Assembly: GCA_033725935.1 (NCBI GenBank)
Contig: MU867128.1
Coordinates: 62,001-126,000 of the forward strand
Direction: 5' to 3'
Source of the DNA: Cladorrhinum sp. PSN259
Taxonomy: Eukaryota > Ascomycota > Sordariomycetes > Sordariales > Podosporaceae
Length of the DNA stretch: 64,000 bases
The notes under the pieces are model-generated. The model was not told where the DNA came from and did no database searches. It worked only from the letters and a program-made list of their open reading frames with translations. Within the stretch, counting starts at the first letter, position 1. The number at the start of each line of letters is the position of its first letter. The position numbers and the translations under genes were made by a program. Shown in pieces: positions 12,077 through 21,857 of this stretch.

Positions 12077-12314
12077 ATGGCATCGATTGTAAAGCACACT
12101 GAGCTTCCTGAGACACTAGCAGATGCACTCGTGAGCGGACTACCTGGGAGTAAGTTCAAAGTCGTTTCAATATCTGTCTGTCTGCCACGTTCATGTTGCG
12201 ATTATTATTGGTCTCGTTTCTGGTTACCAAATTCTCTACCCATGCACAGTCAACAAAGGAACAAGTGACCCAATGATTGATGGAAACACTATTGACTTTA
12301 CAATTGATAGCTAA
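12077..12314 (+). CDS. Possible 45-residue two-exon protein
   Basis: ATG at 12077 opens MASIVKHTELPETLADALVS. Exon 1 is 12077-12149, ending at CCTGGGA|GTAAGT; exon 2 is 12250-12314, after CCATGCACAG, ending in TAA. Splicing joins the two into one frame (GLPG-INKGTSDP...DFTIDS) of 45 residues. The protein is acidic, has no cysteines, and resembles no family I know. Support is limited to a consensus donor, a plausible acceptor, a coherent joined frame and an upstream TATAAG. It could be chance. It lies inside the cluster of cysteine-module genes but does not share their architecture. Confidence 0.3.
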
Positions 12315-12371
12315 TCATCAGATAAATAGGGGAACCACATATATGCAGCAATCTTACTACCTCCAAGCACT

Positions 12372-12936
12372 TCACCTCTTCTTCTTCCCCTCCCCGTCCT
12401 CTTCCGGCCCCTTACTTCCCTCCCTCTTTCTCTTCACACCCTGACTATCAACCTCCTTTCCCTTTCCTTTTTCCTCTAGCCCCTCTTTCACACCGCTCTC
12501 ATCTTTCTTCCTACCAGCCAGCTCAGCATCCGTCATCTCCAGCGCAAGATTCCACAAAAACCCCAAAATGTTACTAGCCGCCATGTCACCTGGGCGTTCT
12601 CTGACCTCGACGTTAGGCCGTTCGAATGATGGTCGAGCCTGCCCGGGAATCGAATCAAGGAGAGTCCCGTCGATACTGCCAAAGGTACGCCGTATTATTC
12701 TAGTTTCGATGCAGCGGTTACGCTTAAACGAGTATAGTTAGTGAGAAGTGAAGCTGATCTAAAGCATAGTAGGGGTGTGATCGGGGGATTGAACTCACGG
12801 TACAGGCGTCGCAAAACCGTGTTCTCGCTATGTTGGGTCTGTGCACAAGTCGTTCGCACAAAAAGGGGATTTTGCACGTGTAGATGTGTGGTTCGCAGAT
12901 GCAGATGCAGCTGCAGTCTAGGGTTATTGAGGGCAT
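12372..12936 (-). CDS. Single cysteine-module protein with basic tail
   Basis: Two exons: 12936-12799 (46 codons) and 12722-12372, 162 residues in total. Exon 1 carries the module: MPSITLDCSCICICEP, then YTC, then FLC, then RFCDACT at the donor ACC|GTGAGT. Exon 2, after a CACTAAC branch-point-like sequence and acceptor TTTAAG, opens with RNRC, completing C-x2-C-x4-C. The middle contains FGSIDGTLLDSIPGQARP and a short hydrophobic helix (NILGFLWNLALEM). The C-terminus is Lys/Arg-rich (GVKRKREGSK ... GKKKR), resembling a nuclear localisation signal. The intron falls at the same place in the module as in the neighbouring paralogues. The function is unknown to me. Confidence 0.65.
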
Positions 12937-13406
12937 TGTTTAGGTTGTGTTTTGTGTACCAATCAGGGTTGTGATGGGAACTTTGTGATAGAGAACGAGT
13001 ACGAAGAGGGATTGGACCTTGTTCTCTCTCTCCTACGTGTATCTTTGTTAATTCAGAGCGTTATCGGGCATAACCGGAAGAAAAAATATCTCTCCTACGT
13101 GTATAAATAGAAAGGTAATTCGCAACCATTTCAGAGTCAGAGATAGATACGTAAATGTAGGTACAGTACGTGTATGGAGTCATGGTGCGTGCCTATCGGT
13201 ACGACCTTGATACCTCATGCACTGCTGTGTTTAGTGGTTAAAACTGCCAAAAAAGCTTGTCGGTCGCTGTGAAACTGCTCACACAGCGACAGTGACTCAA
13301 TGAAAAATAAAAGCACCAATCTGCATGAGTTCTCACATTTTTACACAAATACCTCCATGTCCGCATGCAAAAACCTATGAAGGAAATCAAATTAAAAACG
13401 CAAACC
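12937..13406. other. Divergent intergenic region with a small retroposed insert
   Basis: 470 bp between two divergently oriented cysteine-module genes. It contains a 46-bp insert flanked by 16-bp direct repeats (listed separately) and otherwise presumably the two promoters. Confidence 0.5.
13027..13104 (+). mobile_element. Copy 1 of tiny TSD-flanked insert family
   Basis: The 16-bp sequence TCTCTCCTACGTGTAT occurs perfectly at 13027-13042 and 13089-13104. It brackets a 46-bp insert (13043-13088) that begins CTTTGTTAATTCAGAG, contains the core GTTATCGGGCATAACCGG (GTTAT and ATAAC form a short inverted repeat around CGGGC), and ends in an A-rich tail (GAAGAAAAAATA). The long target-site duplication plus A-rich 3' end is the signature of target-primed retroposition. 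Confidence 0.75.
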
Positions 13407-14038
13407 ATGGCTCAACAGACACCTAGAATTCCATGTAGCTTCACGCTCATGTGCACCTGCATTCGGAAGCCTCAAACCTATCATTGCAAAGTGAAGCAGC
13501 AGTGCAAAGCATTCATCACGGTAACTTCGATGACGGATGACAGATTCTGCACCCCCTGCACTGTGAGTCCTTGAAAGAAATCCATCATCTTCATTGAAAG
13601 GTACTGACATGTGCATGACAATTCTCGTCACAGACAAGTAGATGTGCCAATACCACACTCCTAATCCCACAAATCTTTCAGGCTTTGCATGGCTTGAGCG
13701 GTGAATCACTGCCTTCATCGATACCTGAACCGTCCAAAGTATCATCTTCCAGACCAACTAAGTTACTCGCAGGCCAGAAAACCGCCACAGCCAACTACGT
13801 AGAAACCGCAAGCAAGGCCTTCGAGGCCATGGGAACAATGATAGCGAGGGAGAAGACGCATGAGAAAAATAATACACCTATGCCCTCAATGAATGAGGAT
13901 TTCTCTCTTTCACTTACTGCTGCTGAGAAGGTTGAAGGACACCAACATACCGCGGGTGGGAAAGATTCGATCAAAAGAAAGAGGCAGGGCAGCCAGGACT
14001 CAGAAATCCAGCACGCGGGGGAGAAGAGGGCAAAATGA
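13407..14038 (+). CDS. Single cysteine-module protein lacking the last cysteine
   Basis: Two exons: 13407-13562 (52 codons) and 13682-14038, 170 residues. The ATG at 13407 has good context (aaccATGGct); an in-frame ATG 14 codons upstream is possible. Exon 1 reads ...LMCTCIRKPQTYHC...QQC...DRFCTPCT, with donor ACT|GTGAGT. Exon 2, after CTTTCAG, begins ALHGLSGES, so the position that is usually the final Cys of the module is Gly here. The tail is long, Ser/Thr/Glu-rich, and ends SIKRKRQGS...GEKRAK, a basic tail as in the paralogues. It is the only member of the cluster on the plus strand. Function unknown. Confidence 0.65.
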
Positions 14039-14521
14039 AGTGATATGCACATGCAATAATCGACGATCGCGTGGGTAGGTTGTAGGTATCTAGCTATCTT
14101 CGTATTCCCTTGTTCTACGTCATCACGTCACGGTCAATACTACCTAGTCAGGTAAATCCTGTACTACCATCCCCAGTTCCGCTCTCAATATGCTATTGTT
14201 CTACTTGACCTTTTCGCTGACTCCCTTCAGATTCCAGTTGTCTAGCCGCGTCAAGGAGAAGGAGTAGGCCGTCACTGGCGGAAGCTTCAGCCGCTGTCTC
14301 CCTCGTAGATGATTCCATGGATGGCAGGGAAACCAAAGGGAGGAAATAAGATAAGTGTTTTAAAATTATCATGGCCAAAGCTTGGTTGCAGTTGCCACTG
14401 GAAATGAAAAATAGGACATCTGAAAGCAATGAATGCGGCAATTGATCACTCCGTGGTCATATTTGGTCATCCACCGATTTCTTGTCCAACTTCTGCTTAT
14501 CTTTGGCACCTCGGTTTCCTT
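14039..14521. other. Intergenic region between convergent paralogues, no gene seen
   Basis: About 480 bp between the 3' ends of two cysteine-module genes. Short frames only. No repeat noticed. Confidence 0.4.
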
Positions 14522-15064
14522 CTACTTCTCCTTATCCTTATCCTTCTTTTCCTTCGGCTCCGGCAATGAGACTGTCCACTGCCCATCCTCAAACTTTATC
14601 GACTTTTTGCCCTCCGCGATATCACCAACGAGATTTACAGCATCCGCAGTGCTTGAAACTATGTCTGGCGCCAGTGGCAACTTGGTGTCACCTGAGTGAT
14701 GATCTGCACTATTATAGCCAGTTGCAGGCAGGGTAGACGCACCCGTGTACGTGGAGAGCTGGCCGGCAGGCAGCACCTCGGACTTTGGGTAGCCCGTCTC
14801 GTCGATATCTGGGCCTCTCGTCGTAGCTGGGGAGACGTAACCGGCCGGTGGGCATCCTGCTTTCTAACAATGTCAAGTTGTTAATGCTCAGTATTTGATA
14901 CAAATATGATGGTACTAATTTATGGACTTGCTTACTTCGCATGCTGGACAGTAATCGTCCTTGGTCTTGAGGAGGCCGTTCGTGTCCGACCAGCAACCTC
15001 CAGTGGTGAGCTTGCAACTCTTGATTCCCTCGTAGTCATCTACTTGGCATTTACAGGGCGCCAT
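14522..15064 (-). CDS. Single cysteine-module protein with Lys-rich tail
   Basis: Two exons: 15064-14936 (43 codons) and 14863-14522, 156 residues. The ATG context is gaaaccATGGcg. Exon 1 contains the whole module up to the last Cys: MAPCKCQVDDYEGIKSC, then TTGGC, then DDYCPACE at donor GAA|GTAAGC. Exon 2 follows TGTTAG and starts KAGCPPAGYVSP, completing C-x2-C-E-K-A-G-C. The rest has a Thr/Ser/Gly-rich stretch, a possible beta segment (KFEDGQWTVSLPEP) and a highly charged end (KEKKDKDKEK). No signal peptide. The intron position matches the paralogues. Function unknown. Confidence 0.7.
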
Positions 15065-15384
15065 GGTTTCTTTGTAAGTGGTAGACAGCAATCCGGTTGC
15101 TTAATGTTTGGGATGTGCGAGTGTATTGGTATAGATTTTCTCTGGTAGGTTATTTTCGGTGCCTAATTAAAGAAGAACGATAGCAGAGACACTGACTAAC
15201 GTACATTGGCTTTATACCTGGTAATTGGGTGTGGCTTGTCGCTCCAAGCTTCACATACGCCCAGCGAGACATATGTCATCATGATCAGATGTGAATAGAC
15301 TCACAGGATTACCTTTTAGGATTATCTACGTGTATGGATTTACGATAGTACCAACAACCTGATGTCATAGTGTGATATTTGGTG
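15065..15384. other. Short intergenic region, no gene seen
   Basis: 320 bp upstream of one minus-strand cysteine-module gene and downstream of another. It presumably holds a promoter and 5' UTR. Nothing else was recognised. Confidence 0.4.
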
Positions 15385-15852
15385 TTACTTGTCCTTTTCT
15401 TTGCCCTCCTCCTTTTGCATCTCCTCCTTCTTGTCTTTACCCACGTCATAAAGTTTAAACCTCTTGCCTTCTTCGGCTTCCTGTGTCTTCGACTCGGTGT
15501 CGGGAGGCATCATCTCAGGACTGTCGCTGGGTGGAATGCCGCTGCCAGCATAATCCGGTATCGTATACTTGCCAATGCGTGCCGTTTTGCTCGTAGGGGG
15601 GTCTTTTTTGATAGGAGCACAGCCTGCAGCCTGCATCGAGAGTTAGACTCTACTAGAGTCCTGTTGCAGTCTTGGGTATGGGGAAAGCTTTTAAAAACGT
15701 ACTCTGCAAGGAGGGCACCAACCCTCGTTTCTAGTCGGATCTTCAAAGACAGCCTGGCATTCGGACTTGCCCGCTAAAGCGCAACTGTATACCCATGGTT
15801 TCGCAACACAGTTGCATCTGCCCTTGGGGCCACCTGATGTTAGAGTTAGCAT
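15385..15852 (-). CDS. Single cysteine-module protein, shortest member
   Basis: Two exons: 15852-15703 (50 codons) and 15630-15385, 131 residues. It starts MLTLTSGGPKGRCNC, then YSC, then SEC, then EGWCPPCR at donor AGA|GTACGT. Exon 2 after CGATGCAG begins AAGCAPIKKDPP, completing C-x2-C-R-A-A-G-C. The tail is Pro/Ser then Lys/Glu-rich (KDKKEEMQKEEGKEKDK). The start is less sure than in the others: an intron ending CTAACATCAG just before the GGPKGRC codons would also fit, with the first exon further upstream. Intron position and tail follow the family pattern. Confidence 0.6.
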
Positions 15853-16369
15853 TGCCCGATAGCTATTCTCTACAAGTTCTTGGATAATTTCAAGCGGTAG
15901 CTGTCTGGAATTTATGTTATTTCTTATTGTATAAATCTCACATTATATACTCATCGTCAGGCGTTCAGCTTACCACAGAGCTGGGTGTGAGTTGGATGTC
16001 ACGTGAAAATCACGTGTGGTCGCCAAAGCTTCGTTGAGCCAATTGCTTGACTATGACTACGTATGCATGCATGACTGTGAACATTCCAGTACTATTAGAA
16101 TCACATTCTTTAGTTTAAAATAATACTCTTTACCTAAGAGTGACTGTACTGTGCTAGGGTAGCAGACCTGTGCAAGTCAGGAGGAATTTACGGAGCAAGG
16201 CTGTGAGTGGTCCGGAAGTTACCGTATATGAATGAAGAAAATCGCGGCTAGCAGGCCCAAATTACAGACAAAATTAAGATAATCCTGGAGGCCAAAGTTT
16301 GGGGTCTGGTGCAATATTCTAACAATTTTCCAGCGTGATGCACAACTTGGTGGCCGAGAAAATGGCTGT

Positions 16370-16662
16370 GAATCACCGATTAAGAATCAGAGACCAAGAA
16401 TGTGTTGCTCTGGTCACGTGCAAAGCAATTGTGAGTGTGTGATTGGGTGCACTCACTCAACAGCCGCCGCAGCATGAACTTTTGTAGGCCTCCTGACCTG
16501 CGAGATCTCGATCGCCCCTGACTTCTGCAAGACATCTGTGCCACACGCAACCCTAAATTTGACCAAAGCTAGTTTAATGTAACCTCACGTGATATTTCAG
16601 CAACACCTTTTCACTCCGGATTTCGAGGGCGGTGCAGTTTCCAGAAATCTAGATTTTAAAAG
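16370..16662. mobile_element. Degenerate copy of CACGTG-arm foldback element
   Basis: The right arm at about 16586-16662 contains CAGCAACACCTTTTC followed by GAGGGCGGTGCAGTTT, closely matching the right arm of the better copy at 28311-28375. The left arm (about 16370-16460) is more diverged but keeps GTCACGTGC, and GTGATTGGGTGCA is shared with the copy near 26.9 kb. No open frame is present, so it would be non-autonomous. Confidence 0.5.
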
Positions 16663-17589
16663 TTGAACGTCGTTTGCGTCCAAACTAAGCTCTTCGAAGA
16701 TGTGAAAAATTATCAAGCCATACCTTGCGCCTTGTCCTATACCTAGCAAACTTTTTTTCACACTTTGGAGTTGCTTTGCAGCCTCTGCATCAATTTGAAG
16801 TTTTTACTGATAAGTTCCTTATCAACTTGAGTTGCTGCCTCCAGACAGGGCTGGTGGGTCCTTGTCCTCTTGCATTGAGGCCTACCATCCTGAGCTACTG
16901 CTGCTCTTCAGCTACTCAGCACGGAGGCATCAAAACTTTTGGGGGGCCGTAATGGTCAGCGCTAGTGTGAATTTTCGTCTTATCCACATTTAACCCTAAG
17001 TTTTTCATTTACTCATAACCCTAGACAAACTTGCCCATCGCAAGTTACCCAGGCCGTGGCATCTTCACACCACGGCAAAGGACCACAATAGTAACGGATG
17101 CAAAGCAGACCACGACTCTAATATACTGAGTGAGGGAACATATAAAGCGCAGATGTCTTCCCCTTCATAATTTCATGCGACGTTGGCAGATGCACTGTAC
17201 ACCTCGTTAGTACCTTATCTTCCACCAGCCCAAATTATAGTACGGACTCGTTAAGCAACTATTTAGAAAGCCCTGCAGAAGCACAACACCCAACAGTATT
17301 GGCTGCAAACACCGCCCGACAGCTAGGTAACCCATAACCGCCCTGCAAAAAAAAAAAAAAAAAAAAAAAAAGACTCTCTGTCTAATTCTCCCAATTGATG
17401 CTATCAAGGTGCATTTCTCGTCTCGATCTTGAGGGGCGCTGGAAATTTCAGCTTGCAGAAGGTTCTTCGAAATTTCACGGATTTTCCATCTCTAGAGCCT
17501 TTTCAACTTCAACCAGCCATAATTACTAGCTTCCCGAAAAGACATGTTCCAAAGTAAACCGGGGAGTTTCAAGACTTGGGAAAGAGATT

Positions 17590-17770
17590 TTTTTAATTTT
17601 TTTTTTTTTTTTTTTTGGGGGGGGGGGGGGGGTGTGGTGGTGGGTGGGGGGTGGTGGGGGGGGGTGGGGGGGATTTAGGGGAAGGGGGGGGGGGGGGCTG
17701 GGGCCCGGGGGGCGTGGTGGTCTGTGTGGGGGCGCGAGCGGGGGCNNNNNNNNNNATTTTTTTTTTTTTT

Positions 17771-17813
<43 letters not shown>

Positions 17814-17830
17814 GGGGGGGGGGGGGGCGG
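17590..17830. other. Homopolymer T/G block around a 10-N gap
   Basis: Long T runs and G runs flank ten N (17746-17755). The strand-symmetric look and near absence of ordinary sequence suggest a misassembled or badly sequenced stretch rather than biology. Confidence 0.6.
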
Positions 17831-17927
17831 CGCCTCTTTGAGGGATTTAAGACTAACTCGGTCGCTGCAAATTGCATCACCACTTGAACTCTGGGATTCC
17901 TAAAGTTTCCAAAAGGAAATGAGCAAC

Positions 17928-17997
17928 AGAAATAGGAGAATCTTTCTTTGTTAATTCAGAGCGTTATCGGGCATAACCGGAAAAGAAATAGGAGAAT
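17928..17997 (+). mobile_element. Copy 2 of tiny TSD-flanked insert family
   Basis: The 14-bp sequence AGAAATAGGAGAAT occurs at 17928-17941 and 17984-17997. It brackets a 42-bp insert with CTTTGTTAATTCAGAG followed by CGTTATCGGGCATAACCGGAAA. The insert matches copy 1 for about 35 bp while the flanking repeats differ, as expected for independent insertions. Confidence 0.75.
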
Positions 17998-18040
17998 AGC
18001 CACTCGAAATACTCTCCATATTCCATTGCATCGGTCTGTT

Positions 18041-21000
18041 CTAACACAAAAGTTGGCTCAAATAATGGCGCAAATCTGATGCATGCTTTTGTCCCTCGCT
18101 GCTCAACGGTCCCTTTGCCGCCCCAAGTCCTCCACCGACCGCAAGCATGAGCTTCATCAACTGTCGATTTTCAACGAGCTGTGACTTATTATTAGAATTT
18201 TGTTTCTGTCGAAAGTTTAACGGAATGACTTGCCTCTTCAATGCTTTTCTGCATCACATAACGAATCACCGTAACCTTCTTGGTCTGTCCAAGTCGTGAC
18301 ACTCGTCCGATGGCCTGACTTTCAACTGAAGGGTTCCACTGAGGTTCAAGTATATGCACCCTATTGGCGACGTTGAGGTCGTTGAGCCTGTGCAAGTAGC
18401 CTGCTTAGCACTTATCATGGTGTGTAAGAGAGATGCAAGCACTCACCCCATCGAACCCGTTCCAAAAGTCATGAGTAAGACTGACACATCAGGCCTAGTC
18501 TGAAAATCATGGAGCGCATGTTTCTTGTCGCTCTTCGAGCGAGACCCGTCCACTCTACGAAATGTGATGTTCCGCTCCTTGAGTAGATTCTCAACGAGGT
18601 CGAGGGATTTGAGCCAAAATGAAAAGACGATACTGGTTACAGGATATTAGCGGTCGGTTGAAACAAGTGTGGCTAGTCTTGCATTACCTTTTTTCTTTAC
18701 CAGCAGTCTTTGTGAGATCCTCAATCAGTGCCTGAAGCTTTGAGGGACATGGGGCGTTTGAATCCGCCTCCGTGGGAATCGCGGATTCCCGAGGCAACAA
18801 TAAGTTGACACCATTGTCGACATCCTGGCAAAATGGACATATGCCCGTCTTTCCATCCGCTTCGACATGCGCCAGATCAGCGACAAACTTTAGCAGACAT
18901 TCGTGGCAGACTAGAGCATAGCAATTTGTGAGGTGAAAACCGTGGGCAGGTTTTGTGGCATCCTGTACAACCAACACATCAGCACCACAATCTTTGCAGA
19001 CCGACACGCCCTTCTGATGGAGGAAGCTGAGAGCTTCATCTGGTGCCGAGGGAATTTCGCCGCGTTCTGGTCCTAAAGAGAGGCCCTGATTGCAAAAGAG
19101 TCGGAGTCGAAGTAATGAGCCCAGAACCGCATTAGAATGAGGTGTTGCGGTGGCTTCTTTCTTGTGCCAGGTAACGCTGTTGTTGGCATTGCCGAAAATT
19201 GACCTATCTATCGCCCGTATGCAACTTCTGACCAGACCGCTGTATACTTCTCTCTCTTCATGCTTGAAGGCTGGTCGATGATAGGAGTGTTCGACTCCTG
19301 GAAGCTCAAGTACCGTGGTATTACGGCGGAGACATATTGATGATAGGAGAAGTCGCAAGTTGGTATAGTCACTTGTAGACAGGCCTCCAGCAAGCTTGAT
19401 CTTGCCTGATATATACTTGCGGAAGTTTGCAGCCTCACCTAATACCGGTAGCCGCAAGAATCGAGTTAGGGCACCGATATCGTCAACCCCGTTTTGAACA
19501 GGTGTCCCGGTCATGCACCATCTGATGTCAGCTGATAGATTGTTTATGGCTTTGAACTGCTTTGTTGACCAGTTTCGAATGATGTGTGCTGAATTCCATT
19601 AGTTCGCTGCCAATAAGCGGCACCGGGGGGCAGTCTCGGTTTGTGTGGGCATGTTACCTTCATCCAACACGATTCGATACCAATGAATCTGACGTAGAAC
19701 ACTCCCGCCACTGGCCCTCCCGCACTCTGAAGCCACGGTACCGTACGTTGTCAGAATCACGTCTGGTAGTGGTTTTGATAAGTCCAGCCTCCTATCGGGG
19801 CCATGATACTTGTAGTAGGTGAGTGACCCAGGTTTAATATGTCTGGATCGGTACCAATGAGTAATTGCCCGTTGATAGCAATTGGGGGGACTTACTTGTG
19901 GATTTCATCCACCCAACCTTCAAGGAGCACTAATACAAGTTAGGCGAAGGTACTGTATTGGGAACGGGGTGGCTGTACAGAAGGATGGTACAATTACCAG
20001 TGTTGATGTGACGGCTGATATTGTCGAGCTTTTCGGTTTGGTCGATGCTCTGGCTGTCTTTGCATGCTCACGTGTTGTGACAATGGCTGATATCATGCTC
20101 AATGTTTTGCACAGTCCCATCTCGTCGGCCAGGATTCCCCCTTGTATATCTTCAGGCTGGGGGCTTTTGGAGCCTGTGATGATGTGTTGATAGCTGTTTG
20201 GATGGAAGTCAGCGCCCGTCCAGTCCTGCTAAACAAGAGGATTGAGCATACACTTCTTTGTCCTGATGAGAGCCTGTCAAGGACCATAAAGTAGAAAACC
20301 TGGACTGATCACCACTTTCTCTTCCGATGATAAAATCCAATGCCTCACGCTGATGTCTAAAGTAATCCTGTTAGTCTGTAAATGAGCAAAAATAAGGTCC
20401 TGTCACTTACGCAAGTAATTCTGTAGTCACCCGAGTGTCTGCTTTAGCTTGTCTCAACCCTGCATTCTGGGGAATACTGTCAATCATTGCCAACAGGATT
20501 TCCATTGGCGACATTGTCTGATCAATGCCTCTTCCCAATGCCGTCATATCAAGGCCGTCGCCGGAACTTGCTGCAATTGCCAGGAGATCAAAATTGCTGT
20601 GTTGAATATCGAAATACTGAGGGTTTCTATACTCATAGGGTTCAGGAACGGTGTAAGGGTCTTGCAAGTAAAGTCGGCCGTCCCGTAGTGTTGTAGCAAC
20701 CTCATCACTTAAAGACTGGGGTCCGAGAATTGTGATATCGACAGTAAGACGGACTTTGTCGGGGCTTTTCTGCAACTCCTCCATTCCATTTTGAAGCTGC
20801 AGCCGCTGAACAAAACAGAGGTACCTGACAGGGCCAATGTCATGAAGATTCGCAAGCGTCGAGGATGACTTGCTGTTTAGAACCGCGATTAGATGCCCCG
20901 AGATCGTGGAGAGTGTCCAGGACATCTCTTCCAGAGACAGATTGAGAGGGATGTGTTCTTCGTCGCCTCCCAATGCCCCTCTGACGTGACGTCCAATGCC

Positions 21001-21312
21001 ATGGCCGCGGGTTCGAACAAATTGCGCAACTACATCGGGAAGCTGTACAGAAACAACAATACTTCTAATCAGCAGTGTTCCTTGCAGGACACATGTATGG
21101 TGCACTGCACATCAGGATATTGGGCTTACCATTCCGAAACAGACCACTGGCTCCTCCTCGTCCTCGTCCTCCTCCTCCACTTCCACTTCCTCCTCATTAT
21201 CATCATCAATATCCATTTCCATTCCCAGGGTCTCATCTTGAAACGAGTCTCGGGCCACGAAAGAACCCGGTGCTGGGCAGGTAAGTTCGGAGAAGGAACA
21301 CTGCATGGCCAT
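18041..21312 (-). CDS. SNF2-family helicase with RING-type insert (HLTF/Rad5-like)
   Basis: Multi-exon gene, about ten exons and roughly 870 residues. It starts MAMQCSFSELTCPAPG, then a Glu-rich acidic stretch ending CFGM at 21130 (donor GTAAGC). Helicase motifs in order: HQREALDFI; ILADEMGLCKT (motif I, near 20105-20140); TLVIVPS; DVILTTYGTVASE; YRIVLDEAHIIRN (motif II DEAH, split by an intron); CMTGTPVQNG (motif III); a C-x2-C...C-x2-C...C-x2-C RING-like insert (CKDCG...CHECLL...CPFCQ, about 18830-19010); and a C-lobe ending QAIGRVSRLGQTKKV (motif VI). Stop at 18041. The last intron appears to be GC-AG (GAG|GCAAGT...TAATAAG). The region of the third and fourth exons (about 20220-20360) is the least certain. 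Relatives are ATP-driven remodellers or E3-linked repair proteins in the nucleus. Motif I has Cys for the second Gly of GLGKT, which may affect ATP binding. It is divergent from the NLR gene, 545 bp apart. Confidence 0.75.
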
Positions 21313-21857
21313 TTCGACAGTGGCCTACGAAATTGTTCGAGGAATAGTGCAGATCGGATTAAGTTGGTCTGTTTTTCAAGACAAGATTGTGTTGATAAAT
21401 GAGAAATGGAATCAGAGAGCCTCATCATGCAGCAAGCTGCCATCGTTGTGGTACGCGCCCCACATTCAGATGCACGACGCCGTTCACAGTTTGGTGTGGC
21501 CATGTCGTCGTCAGTTGATTGGCAGCATGAGCACCCAGCCACACGGGAGCGGTAATTATGCGAACTTCTTCAGCGCATGGACAACCCCCAAAATTCAGCG
21601 AAAGGAGGCCGTTGCTTCCCCATTGGGATCGACCCCGCATTTTCATTGGGAAGGCACCTTCAGCACTGCCACCAACCCAGCGCCTTCAATTCAACCTTTC
21701 GAGGCACCTTTCGTTCCAGTTTCAACAACTTTGTCGAGTTCAAGTTTCCTGTCCATTTCCTCCCACAAGGCCATTCGATGAAAACTTGATCAGCTCTCAC
21801 TTTCCACGTGGAAATCACATCTTGGAAAGTTTCACTCATTTCTTGATTTGTTTTACC
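21313..21857. other. Divergent intergenic region of helicase and NLR genes
   Basis: 545 bp between the two starts. Open frames on both strands here have no domain-like character. It presumably contains both promoters. Confidence 0.4.

Larger units (their letters stand above)
15853..18040. other. Long gene-free stretch with repeats and an assembly gap
   Basis: About 2.2 kb without a recognisable gene. It holds a degenerate copy of the CACGTG-arm foldback element (about 16370-16662), a poly-A run near 17346-17370, a block of homopolymer T and G around a 10-N gap (17590-17830), and copy 2 of the tiny TSD-flanked insert (17928-17997). Confidence 0.6.

Noticed and set aside
8163..15852. CRISPR-like or secreted chitin-binding interpretation of the cysteine cluster
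   Set aside because: There are no regular DNA repeats with spacers, the organism is a fungus, and the proteins lack signal peptides, so a secreted hevein-like reading is not supported.
17593..17887. Poly-Gly / poly-Pro-Lys frames around 17.7 kb
   Set aside because: Products of homopolymer runs and N bases in a probable assembly artefact.
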